Source: Methanomicrobiales archaeon (GTDB lineage: Archaea > Halobacteriota > Methanomicrobia > Methanomicrobiales > JACTUA01). From it: a DNA stretch of 5,998 nt. The position numbers and the translations under genes were made by a program. The notes beneath the pieces were generated by a model that had not been told where the DNA came from, did not search any database, and worked only from the letters and a program-made list of their open reading frames with translations. Positions 1 to 5,170 of this stretch are shown in pieces (the stretch's first letter is position 1; each line of letters opens with the position of its first letter). The DNA lies in the NCBI GenBank assembly GCA_028678965.1, contig JAJRCM010000136.1, positions 1 through 5,998 on the forward strand, given 5' to 3'.

Positions 1-1
1 A

Positions 2-769
2 GAGGAACTGGTGGGAAAGAACGTCGTGGGTACCATCCTCCCTAGAAAATCCCGAACAGGACGGGATCTCTTCTCCATGGTCCAAGAGGTGATGCACAAT
101 CCCGAGGAGTATGAGGTGAACGTCAACGAGAACATGAAGAAGGACGGCGAGCGGATCTGGATTGCCTGGACGAATAAGGCGATTCGCGATGATAAGGGTA
201 CGCTCGTTGAGATCCTATCCATCGGGACAGATATCACCGACCGGAAGGTGAACGTACGGGACCTGGAGGACTCGTTCACCTCATGGAAACACCATCTCCT
301 GGAGGGGACGGATATTGAGGAGCCGGTCTTTGATGTGGCGTATGCTATCTCGCTTGAAGTCTCAAGGGAGGGGCGGGAAGGGAAACCGATTGGAACAACC
401 TTCATACTGGGAGATGCTGAGCAGGTGCTCGCCAAATCACGGCAGCTGATACTGAATCCCTTTGAAGGACATTCCCCCGATGCCCGCCTCATCACCGGCA
501 GCGATCTCAAGGAAACGATCAAGGAACTCTCCCAGCTCGATGGTGCATTCGTGGTGCGGGGTGATGGGGTGGTGGAAGCAGCGGGACGGTACATCACCAT
601 CGATACCAGCACCACCACCATTCCCAAGGGCTTGGGCACCCGTCACGCTTCTGTTGCGGGAATCACCCAGGAGACGAAAGCCGTGGGGATCGTGGTCTCC
701 CAGAGCGGAGGGAGGATATCCATCTTCAAAGACGGTCGTATCGTGCGGGTTATCACCCTGAATGAATGA
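2..769 (+). CDS. PAS-diadenylate cyclase (DAC/DisA_N) fusion, 5'-truncated by window edge
   Basis: The product should condense two ATP into the second messenger c-di-AMP. The frame is open to the window edge (codons before 11 read E-E-L), so the GTG at 11 is probably not the real start. Counting from position 11, residues 1-80 are the end of a PAS domain, closing with the usual ILSIGTDITDRK sequence. Residues about 100-248 are a DAC domain: an LGDAEQVL segment, SRQLILNPFEGH, the DGA signature in LDGAFVV (177-179, nt 539-547), AAGRYI, and GLGTRHASVAGIT (RH at 211-212, nt 641-646), then an IVVSQSGG strand. The third residue of the bacterial RHR signature is Ala; I believe archaeal enzymes vary here. 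No transmembrane segment is visible in this part. The PAS domain suggests that cyclase activity is tuned by a ligand, redox state or partner, which is inference. The next gene is convergent. Confidence 0.88.
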   Translation, partial: EELVGKNVVGTILPRKSRTGRDLFSMVQEVMHNPEEYEVNVNENMKKDGERIWIAWTNKAIRDDKGTLVEILSIGTDITDRKVNVRDLEDSFTSWKHHLLEGTDIEEPVFDVAYAISLEVSREGREGKPIGTTFILGDAEQVLAKSRQLILNPFEGHSPDARLITGSDLKETIKELSQLDGAFVVRGDGVVEAAGRYITIDTSTTTIPKGLGTRHASVAGITQETKAVGIVVSQSGGRISIFKDGRIVRVITLNE

Positions 770-843
770 CCCGTTATGCGATGGACGGTAATGTATCTCC
801 ATGGTCTTCCCCCAGGAACCAGTGATTTGGAAGTGAATCCTCT

Positions 844-1128
844 CTACTGCTGGAATTCGAGGTCGATGCCTCCAACCACTCCCGCGGCAACATTGTAGAT
901 ACCAGCAATGATTGCTCCGTAAATGAAACCGCCGATGGCATACAGGATGGGGAAGATAATAATTGCAGCAATGCCAAAGCCATGGATCCAGGCAGGCATG
1001 CCGGTGATGGCCCCAAAAGCTCCGGCAATGAGAGCAAAGATTATCCCAATGATCAGTCCGATGACCGCCGCAATCAGGGCAGTGATCTTTGCTACCGAGA
1101 TAATTCCCACACGTTTGATGACTGGCAT
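844..1128 (-). CDS. Small integral membrane protein, DUF3566-like
   Basis: A 94-residue very hydrophobic protein. It opens with a short basic stretch (MPVIKRVGIISVAKITAL), then a helix at about 16-40 rich in Ile, Gly and Ala, a short loop (TGMPAWIH, 42-49), a second hydrophobic block at about 50-72, and a Gly/Ala-rich tail to VGGIDLEF. The sequence style (VKRVGIISVAKI, IFPILYAIGGFIYGAI, YNVAAGVVGGIDLE) resembles archaeal DUF3566 membrane proteins, whose function is unknown. The ATG at 1128 is the only ATG in the upstream open stretch. No clear ribosome-binding site precedes it, but an AT-rich ATTTTAT element lies 28-34 nt upstream, so the mRNA may be leaderless or nearly so. It is convergent with the PAS-cyclase gene and divergent from the peroxiredoxin gene. 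Coding status is likely; the family name is from memory of its pattern. Confidence 0.72.
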   Translation of the reverse strand: MPVIKRVGIISVAKITALIAAVIGLIIGIIFALIAGAFGAITGMPAWIHGFGIAAIIIFPILYAIGGFIYGAIIAGIYNVAAGVVGGIDLEFQQ

Positions 1129-1155
1129 ATATCCATGGCATCGATGCAGATAGGG

Positions 1156-1162
1156 ATAAAAT
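1156..1162 (-). promoter_or_regulatory. Candidate TATA box for the small membrane protein gene
   Basis: On the minus strand this reads ATTTTAT, 28-34 nt upstream of the ATG at 1128. That is about the distance between an archaeal TATA box and a start site at or just before the ATG, consistent with the missing Shine-Dalgarno. It is a weak match to the methanogen consensus, so it is only a candidate. Confidence 0.3.
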
Positions 1163-1166
1163 GATT

Positions 1167-1188
1167 GGATGAGAAGATATCTTCATCC
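1167..1188. promoter_or_regulatory. Dyad-symmetric element, possible operator
   Basis: A perfect 12-bp palindrome, GAAGATATCTTC (1173-1184), is flanked by GGAT (1167-1170) and ATCC (1185-1188), which extend the symmetry after a 2-nt interruption on the left. It sits in the divergent region between the small membrane protein and peroxiredoxin genes, just upstream of the candidate TATA box of the former. Position and symmetry suggest a binding site for a dimeric regulator; which regulator is unknown. Confidence 0.35.
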
Positions 1189-1190
1189 CC

Positions 1191-1230
1191 ATCACCATTT
1201 CTCGCGGGCTGTCGAGATGGGAATGGTGAT
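1191..1230. promoter_or_regulatory. Interrupted inverted repeat upstream of peroxiredoxin gene
   Basis: ATCACCATT (1191-1199) is the exact reverse complement of AATGGTGAT (1222-1230). Inside these arms CTCG (1201-1204) pairs with CGAG (1213-1216) around an 8-nt loop. The total is 13 base pairs, with an asymmetric bulge of 1 nt on the left and 5 nt on the right. It may act as a double-stranded operator for one or both divergent genes, or as a hairpin in the peroxiredoxin leader if transcription starts upstream of it. There is no oligo-T after it, so a terminator is unlikely. Confidence 0.4.
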
Positions 1231-1268
1231 ATGTCATCACAACGAGGAATTCTAGTGATGGTGAATGA

Positions 1269-1748
1269 ATGAGACAGGCACGGATGGTGCAACCGGGAGA
1301 TGCGGCGAAGAATTTTTCGTTGAAAGACCAGAATGACAAAACCTTTGATCTCTTTGAGAATACGGGAAAACGGACGATCCTCTCCTTCCACCCCCTTGCC
1401 TGGACCGAGTACTGTGCTGCCCAGATGACCTCGCTTGAGGAGAACCGGGCGGTGCTCGACGGCCTCAATACGGAGGGTGTGGGGATCAGTGTCGATTCCC
1501 GGCCCTGCAAGAGCGCCTGGGCAGAGACGCTCCACATCAAGGATACCCGTCTGTTGTGTGATTTCTGGCCCCACGGGAAGGTGGCGCAGCAGTATGGTAT
1601 CTTCAGGGATCAGAACGGCTTCTCCGAGCGGGCGAACATCATCATCGATGAGAAGCAGCGGGTGGTGTTTATGAAGATCTATCCGGTCCACAGCGTTCCC
1701 GATATCCAGGAAGTGATTGCGTTCCTGAAGAACCTGGACAAGATCTGA
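1269..1748 (+). CDS. Peroxiredoxin (AhpC/TSA family thiol peroxidase)
   Basis: Reduces peroxides with an active-site cysteine; expected to be cytosolic. The 159 residues show the thioredoxin-like peroxiredoxin fold: PGDAAKNFSLKDQNDKTFDL at the start, then the signature P-x3-T-x2-C in HPLAWTEYC, giving peroxidatic Cys49 with Pro42 and Thr46. GISVDSRPCKSAWAE and LLCDFWPHGKVAQQYG follow, then the family arginine (Arg121 in ERANIIID). Other cysteines are Cys80 and Cys97. There is no cysteine five residues after Cys49 as in PrxQ/BCP enzymes, so the resolving cysteine is either Cys80 or Cys97, or the enzyme is 1-Cys. The layout resembles AhpE/BCP-like archaeal members. The start is ambiguous: ATG at 1269, or ATG at 1284, which would give the commoner M-V-x-P-G-D opening. 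The cysteine-cluster gene follows after about 20-60 nt on the same strand, probably as one transcript. Confidence 0.92.
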   Translation: MRQARMVQPGDAAKNFSLKDQNDKTFDLFENTGKRTILSFHPLAWTEYCAAQMTSLEENRAVLDGLNTEGVGISVDSRPCKSAWAETLHIKDTRLLCDFWPHGKVAQQYGIFRDQNGFSERANIIIDEKQRVVFMKIYPVHSVPDIQEVIAFLKNLDKI

Positions 1749-1812
1749 AGGCTCTTGTTCGAATTACGATGATGCGGGGCGAGGCACAGTAACCTTCACC
1801 TGCCGGCGGTGT

Positions 1813-2259
1813 GTGACCTGCTGCATGTTCCTCGGGGACTACCTCACCATCGAGCGACAGATCGGTCCGTTCGAGTTCGAGTGCCGGTCGGTGAGCACCG
1901 GCACCCCGTTCACCGCACGGGTGGATGAAGATAAGCAGGAGCTCTTTGCCGATCGCTCGTGGATAGAGGGGCACTCCACTGCCTGCCCCTTCCTCCGCCC
2001 CCTTGGTAATCGAATCGTGTGCACCATCCATGAAACGAGCCCGTTCCAGTGGAAGGCATATCAATGCCTCATCCTGTATATCTTCGCACCTTATGGACGG
2101 GAGGTTGGGAGAGTGAATGGTACGTTTGGTCTCATCACTGATGACCCGGAACTGCGGTCGGTAGGGGGCGAAGGGGAGATGGTCATCGACTGGTGGGCTG
2201 AAGATGTGGAGGAGCATATCTGCCGCTTTCTCCAGGAGAAGGGATACCACATCGTATAA
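1813..2259 (+). CDS. YkgJ/CxxCxxCC-type cysteine-cluster protein, 5' end apparently frameshifted
   Basis: Probably binds a metal or Fe-S cluster through cysteines; its cellular role is unknown. From the GTG at 1813 the product starts M-T-C-C, but the same frame read upstream gives VTFTCRRCVTCCMFLGDY, which carries the first half of the family's C-x2-C-x2-CC motif. That frame is open back to 1729 with no ATG, GTG or TTG before 1813, so the visible start cuts the motif. Two tandem ATGs (1769 and 1772) lie one frame away, before a GGGG run (1776-1779). One extra G there would join them to the cysteine frame. Later family features are CPFLRP (Cys58 from the GTG), VCTIH (Cys70) and AYQC (Cys85). 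Trp80 lies where I would expect another cysteine (P-x2-C), and CVTCC replaces the usual CGxCC. Read as is, it may be a pseudogene in early decay, a sequencing error, or a gene needing frameshifting. It follows the peroxiredoxin gene on the same strand. Confidence 0.72.
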   Translation: MTCCMFLGDYLTIERQIGPFEFECRSVSTGTPFTARVDEDKQELFADRSWIEGHSTACPFLRPLGNRIVCTIHETSPFQWKAYQCLILYIFAPYGREVGRVNGTFGLITDDPELRSVGGEGEMVIDWWAEDVEEHICRFLQEKGYHIV

Positions 2260-2274
2260 CGGCTCACCAGAAAA

Positions 2275-2290
2275 GCAGGGAAAAAAAATC
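2275..2290 (-). terminator. Oligo-T terminator of the methyltransferase-acyltransferase operon
   Basis: Eight consecutive A on the plus strand (2281-2288) give eight T on the minus strand, about 30 nt past the acyltransferase stop at 2318. Archaeal RNA polymerase terminates at such T-runs without needing a hairpin. A second minus-strand T4 lies at 2271-2274. There is no comparable T-run on the plus strand, so this serves the leftward operon. Confidence 0.6.
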
Positions 2291-2317
2291 TTCTATCCTG
2301 TCTCTACTGCATGAGAC

Positions 2318-3478
2318 TTACAGTACCCGTTTCACACCAGGCAGTGACCTGATGAGGTGAGCAACGGTAAAGGAGAGTGGTATAACAATAGTGATAACCA
2401 GAAGGAACTTGAGGATAGGTGGGAGCATGATTCCCCGCAGGGCGAGTGAGGTGGTGAGAAGGATGGGAATCTGGACGATGTATGCCGTATAACTATCCGC
2501 TGCTGCTGCCTGGGTGATAGGCCCCTGGTTATTCAATGTTAAAGAGAAGACCCAGAGAAGCCCGATACTGATCATCATACCGGTGAGTTGCTCCCATATC
2601 GCATAGACAAGTGCCTGCCAGAAAAACCCTCCCAACAAGGATTCGATGGAACCGTTGCTGGTGACGAGGATGATGAGAAGGATTGGCTGGATCACGATGA
2701 GCACGAGAGCTGCCATCCCGCAGTTTCTTCCTGTTGGCGATGGAAAAGAGTTCAACCAGCGGTGACGGGCAGCATAGAGGCCAATGAGGAAATAGGCAAT
2801 GTACTGAACGAAGAATGAGAACTGGAGATCAAAGAGTGCCCAGGAGGATCCGATGGGAAAGACGAGGCGGACGAGGAAGGTGAGGATGCCGATGCCAAGG
2901 GCTACCGTTACAATAGTCAGGAATGAGGGAACGGAACGGGAGGGATCACCACCCTTCTCCTGCTCCTCTCCCTGGATCTCCCGCCATCCAACGTACATGA
3001 GCGTGAAGACAAGTAGGGAAAGCAGGAACCACAGAGGCCCCAGCCCGAAGGACTGGAAGTGGGTAATGGTGAGCCAGTACCAGTCAAGGAGAGAACCATT
3101 GAATTTCCCCGTCATATATTCCACAAAGTAAAAAAGCGGTGGAGCAATGAACAGCACCCAAATGACCATGGGGATACCCAGACGCACCAGACGGTCGAGG
3201 ACATATCGTCGGGCTCCCTTCCGCTCCAGCGAGGCAGGGACAAAATACGCAGCAATCAGGAAGAAGAGGCCCATGAAAAAGGACTGGAAGAGTGAGGTGA
3301 GCAGGGTCAGGACGAGGGAATAAAGGGATTCACCGCTTGCACTCACCTCCACATAGATCCACGATCCGTATGCCCCGTAGGTAATGGCAGCGTGGGTGGC
3401 AATCACCAGGCTGATCAGGAGGATGCGGATATTATCCACATAGAGTAACCGTCCGCCAGTGGAAGGTTCAGCACTCAT
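2318..3478 (-). CDS. Acyltransferase 3 family membrane protein
   Basis: A 386-residue polytopic protein of the acyltransferase_3 (COG1835-like) family. Known members move acetyl, succinyl or other acyl groups onto sugars, glucans or lipid-linked molecules at the membrane; the substrate here cannot be told. The signature is at the N-terminus: a short polar head, then LLYVDNIRILLISLVIATHA, with His29 the conserved candidate catalytic residue in the first helix. FQSFFMGLFFLIAAYFVP (64-81) and the basic loop SLERKGARRYVLDRLVRLG (83-101) follow, then GPLWFLLSLLVF (147-158). I count about ten hydrophobic segments: roughly 18-35, 57-80, 101-122, 147-165, 186-207, 217-236, 252-273, 291-313, 331-349 and 355-376. 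The loop at 166-183 is charged (GWREIQGEEQEKGGD). The start is well supported by GGTGAT five nt before the ATG. It begins 31 nt after the methyltransferase stop, so the two are probably cotranscribed. Confidence 0.9.
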   Translation of the reverse strand: MSAEPSTGGRLLYVDNIRILLISLVIATHAAITYGAYGSWIYVEVSASGESLYSLVLTLLTSLFQSFFMGLFFLIAAYFVPASLERKGARRYVLDRLVRLGIPMVIWVLFIAPPLFYFVEYMTGKFNGSLLDWYWLTITHFQSFGLGPLWFLLSLLVFTLMYVGWREIQGEEQEKGGDPSRSVPSFLTIVTVALGIGILTFLVRLVFPIGSSWALFDLQFSFFVQYIAYFLIGLYAARHRWLNSFPSPTGRNCGMAALVLIVIQPILLIILVTSNGSIESLLGGFFWQALVYAIWEQLTGMMISIGLLWVFSLTLNNQGPITQAAAADSYTAYIVQIPILLTTSLALRGIMLPPILKFLLVITIVIPLSFTVAHLIRSLPGVKRVL

Positions 3479-3483
3479 TGGGG

Positions 3484-3489
3484 ATCACC
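3484..3489 (-). promoter_or_regulatory. Shine-Dalgarno of the acyltransferase gene
   Basis: GGTGAT on the minus strand exactly complements the AUCACC of the archaeal 16S rRNA 3' end and stands 5 nt before the ATG at 3478. It lies in the 31-nt gap after the upstream methyltransferase gene, which supports independent translation of a dicistronic message. Confidence 0.65.
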
Positions 3490-3509
3490 GCTGTCACAAG
3501 AAGTTCCTG

Positions 3510-4187
3510 TCATTCTCTCCTTCCTGAAAAGACGGCAAACGACCGGTTTTTATACGCCATATCCACATCAACGAATCCTGCCTCCCGGAGCCAGCCGAGC
3601 TGCACGGAGAGCTTTGCCATTTTATCGAGTGTGTTCCGCCGCTCAAACATCGCCCGCTGCTCTTCCGGATCGAGAATTCCCCTTTTCACATACTCATCCC
3701 AGTATAAAAGGTTCTGCTGGTGAGTCCATGGTGTTTCACCCTCCACCTGCTCAGCATTGACGAAGATGCCACCGTGGTTCAGAGCATGGAAAATCTTCCG
3801 ATATAGTGCCTGTTTATCGGGATGTTCAAGGTGATGGATGGAGAGGGCGGAACAGATGATGTCGTATCCATTCCCGATATCTTCCTTGCTGTAGTCCCGC
3901 AGGAGATATCGAATGCGTTCCTTTCCCTGGAAACGATGTTGTGCTACGTCAAGCATGGGTGAAGAAATGTCCATGAGGGTGAGGGTGGCAGCAGGATACC
4001 GTTTCAGGAGCATCTCGCTCAACAGGCCGGTGCCGGCACCCATATCCAGAATGGCCGGTGTATCTCCCTCCCAGGTGGCAGCCCAGACCGCCGCTGAATA
4101 GAACGCATCAAATTCGGGGATGACCAGCTTCCGCTGGCGGTCGTACTGGGACGCGATAGTATCAAAGGCCTCTTTCACCCCGTTCAC
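3510..4187 (-). CDS. Class I SAM-dependent methyltransferase
   Basis: Transfers a methyl group from S-adenosylmethionine to an unknown acceptor; cytosolic. With GTG 4187 as start it has 225 residues: V-K-E-A-F-D-x-I-A-S-Q-Y-D opening (typical of UbiE/CmoA-like enzymes), motif I AILDMGAGTGLLSE (about 45-58) for SAM binding, the acidic ribose-contacting Asp in LTLMDISSPMLD (Asp73), an Asp in LLRDYS (98), the motif IV region YDIICSALSIHHLEH (108-122), and the end LREAGFVDVDMAYKNRSFAVFSG. Methyltransf_25/12 is the expected family; the end resembles small-molecule methyltransferases more than DNA or rRNA enzymes. The frame stays open to a GTG at 4223, but that adds 12 residues (P-R-L-P-F-P-E-G-D-G-S-V) that read through a perfect ribosome-binding site, so I prefer 4187. 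It is first in a two-gene leftward operon with the acyltransferase, which may mean both decorate one molecule; that is inference. Confidence 0.88.
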   Translation of the reverse strand: MNGVKEAFDTIASQYDRQRKLVIPEFDAFYSAAVWAATWEGDTPAILDMGAGTGLLSEMLLKRYPAATLTLMDISSPMLDVAQHRFQGKERIRYLLRDYSKEDIGNGYDIICSALSIHHLEHPDKQALYRKIFHALNHGGIFVNAEQVEGETPWTHQQNLLYWDEYVKRGILDPEEQRAMFERRNTLDKMAKLSVQLGWLREAGFVDVDMAYKNRSFAVFSGRRE

Positions 4188-4193
4188 TGACCC

Positions 4194-4200
4194 ATCACCT
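4194..4200 (-). promoter_or_regulatory. Shine-Dalgarno that sets the methyltransferase start
   Basis: AGGTGAT on the minus strand matches the archaeal anti-Shine-Dalgarno at all seven positions and lies 6 nt before GTG 4187. The alternative GTG at 4223 has no such site, and its extension would encode the Shine-Dalgarno itself as Glu-Gly-Asp. This favours the shorter protein. Confidence 0.7.
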
Positions 4201-4223
4201 TCCGGAAAGGGTAAACGGGGCAC

Positions 4224-4338
4224 TACAAAAAATAGTGGGAAAGGATTTTTACCAATGGTCTGTGCCTGGCAGCTATCTTCACCCTTACAACTAAACCTTT
4301 TTACGTCTGTTCCTTCACCTCTCCCTCAGGTGGAGTAA
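4224..4338. promoter_or_regulatory. Divergent promoter region, methyltransferase operon / hypothetical gene
   Basis: This 115-nt AT-richer gap separates two divergent genes, so it must hold both promoters. Leftward, GGTAAAAAT on the minus strand (4245-4253) is a candidate TATA element that would place transcription start near 4223, leaving a leader of about 35 nt before GTG 4187. Rightward, the AT-rich stretch around 4285-4303 (ACAACTAAACC and a T5) is the only candidate for the hypothetical gene. Neither is a strong consensus match. Confidence 0.35.
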
Positions 4339-4791
4339 ATGGAAGAGATCACGATCGTGGAGTGGGCGCAGGCTCCATTACCTTTTTCATGTCATGGAGA
4401 CTGCATACTCAACGGGCAGGTCCGGAAAGAAGTGCCCGCGGGAGGAAAAAGTGCGATGCCAGAGATCTCCGCTACGGAGAGAGGGAAGCGATATTTTCAA
4501 GTAATGAAAGAGAAACAGGCTGAGAAAGTCATCGGGAGGATGCAGAAACATCTGGGGACCGAGTGGCAGTTGTTCTCACTCGCTGAGGTCAGGGCTCTGA
4601 AACATATTCTTGGGGAGGCATGGGTCTACCTTGACCAGAAAGCGTGGGATACCTATCCCTTCCACGAGCTGTCACGGCGTGACCTGCTGGAGATGATCAA
4701 GCTCGGGACTGCGTTGCAGCGGAATGAGATCCAGGGGCGGACCGCGGCCACCGCGGTTGAATCGATCCTAAAGCGAAGCCCCGCCCCGTAA
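4339..4791 (+). CDS. Hypothetical protein, family not recognised
   Basis: I do not recognise this 150-residue protein. It looks soluble, with no transmembrane segment. Residues 1-39 contain a CHGDC pair (Cys18, Cys22) and are of low-complexity character. From Met40 (M-P-E-I-S-A-T-E-R-G-K-R-Y-F) onward it is charged and probably alpha-helical: RYFQVMKEKQAEKVIGRMQK (51-70), SLAEVRALKHILGEAWVYL (80-98), then LSRRDLLEMIKLGTALQRNE (111-130) and a short basic end. The helical style would fit a small regulatory or adaptor protein, but no motif supports that. Two starts compete: ATG 4339 with AGGTGGA 4 nt upstream, and ATG 4456 with GGAGG 10 nt upstream, which would leave 111 residues and drop both cysteines. 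It is divergent from the methyltransferase operon and followed by a T5 tract. Confidence 0.65.
   Translation: MEEITIVEWAQAPLPFSCHGDCILNGQVRKEVPAGGKSAMPEISATERGKRYFQVMKEKQAEKVIGRMQKHLGTEWQLFSLAEVRALKHILGEAWVYLDQKAWDTYPFHELSRRDLLEMIKLGTALQRNEIQGRTAATAVESILKRSPAP
4441..4445 (+). promoter_or_regulatory. Possible internal Shine-Dalgarno for a shorter start at 4456
   Basis: GGAGG lies 10 nt before an in-frame ATG at 4456 inside the hypothetical gene. It could mark the true start of a 111-residue protein, or allow a second, shorter product. It competes with AGGTGGA at 4328-4334 before ATG 4339; sequence alone does not decide between them. Confidence 0.3.
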
Positions 4792-4919
4792 CTACCTGAT
4801 GTATCCCTTTTTCCATCGTTTTGAGATTGCACCCTGATGGAAGCCATGACATGAACGGACGTTCTAACGGTCGATTTTAATCTCCCGGAGTCCGTACTTT
4901 CTATCCATCATCATATCCC
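4792..4919. other. Non-coding stretch without a recognisable gene
   Basis: Apart from the T-tracts above, I see no gene here. GATTTTAAT (4873-4881) could be a TATA element about 40-47 nt upstream of the ATG that opens the transporter relic at 4920, perhaps its former promoter. Two short similar blocks, AACGGACG and AACGGTCG (near 4855-4874), are too short to interpret. Confidence 0.4.
4808..4820 (+). terminator. Possible oligo-T terminator after the hypothetical gene
   Basis: TTTTT (4808-4812) is followed closely by a second T4 tract near 4819-4822, starting 17 nt after the stop codon at 4791. Archaeal transcription often ends at such closely spaced short T-runs. The tracts are short, so this is a modest call. 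Confidence 0.35.
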
Positions 4920-5136
4920 ATGATACTTGGCTTCCCGTTTTATTCGCTCTCGCCGCAGCGGTCTGTTTTGGCGCTGGTACTCCGCTCTCCAAGCTGCTGG
5001 TTAGGAGATCAGACTCCTCATAGTAGCTGCCCTCCTCTACATCGGGGCAGGACTGGGAATGACCCTGTACTTTCTTTTCACCGACTATCGTGGTCCTGAA
5101 CGGGTTGGTTATTCAGCCCCCACGACGGAAGGATGA
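4920..5136 (+). pseudogene. Decayed N-terminal fragment of an EamA/DMT-type transporter
   Basis: EamA proteins are membrane exporters of about 280-300 residues with ten helices; only about the first two survive here, in broken frames. Frame from 4931: LPVLFALAAAVCFGAGTPLS then KLLV, the classic first helix and PLSK turn of the family, running into a TAG at 5021. Shifting by one base at 5003 continues G-D-Q-T, and shifting again at 5017 gives LIVAALLYIGAGLGMTLYFL, the expected second helix, ending in F-T-D-Y-R-G-P-E-R and a TGA at 5134. An ATG at 4920 is in a third frame, so at least three frame changes separate a start from the second helix. Nothing resembling helices 3-10 follows before the DUF2121 gene on the opposite strand. 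This is a nonfunctional remnant. The match is recognised from pattern, not from a search. Confidence 0.62.
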
Positions 5137-5163
5137 TAAGGTTGATGGTGAGGGTTCAGTGAG

Positions 5164-5170
5164 TATATAA
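5164..5170 (+). promoter_or_regulatory. Strong TATA-like element without an obvious gene
   Basis: TATATAA within GAGTATATAAGAGG is the best archaeal TATA match in the window. Read rightward, it would start transcription near 5193 and run antisense into the DUF2121 gene. Read leftward (TTATATAC), it would enter the transporter relic antisense. No coding sequence fits either direction, so it may drive a non-coding RNA or be a chance or relic sequence. Confidence 0.3.

Noticed and set aside
1191..1230. Inverted repeat read as an intrinsic terminator
   Set aside because: It lies between divergent genes, upstream of both starts, and no T-run follows on either strand.
437..1540. A 367-codon open frame on the minus strand
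   Set aside because: It runs antisense across the diadenylate cyclase, the small membrane protein and the peroxiredoxin, each of which has clear family motifs. Its own translation is rich in His, Cys, Trp and Ser with no domain, typical of a shadow frame.
1092..1691. A 199-codon minus-strand open frame opposite the peroxiredoxin gene
   Set aside because: No recognisable motif, and the opposite strand encodes a convincing peroxiredoxin with its active-site signature.
1669..2250. A 193-codon minus-strand open frame opposite the cysteine-cluster gene
   Set aside because: The plus-strand frame has the ordered cysteine motif and family-like segments, while the minus frame has none. It was considered because the plus gene lacks a good start.
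4188..4223. N-terminal extension of the methyltransferase to GTG 4223
   Set aside because: The extension contains the perfect Shine-Dalgarno of GTG 4187, and the added Pro/Gly-rich residues do not resemble the family's start.
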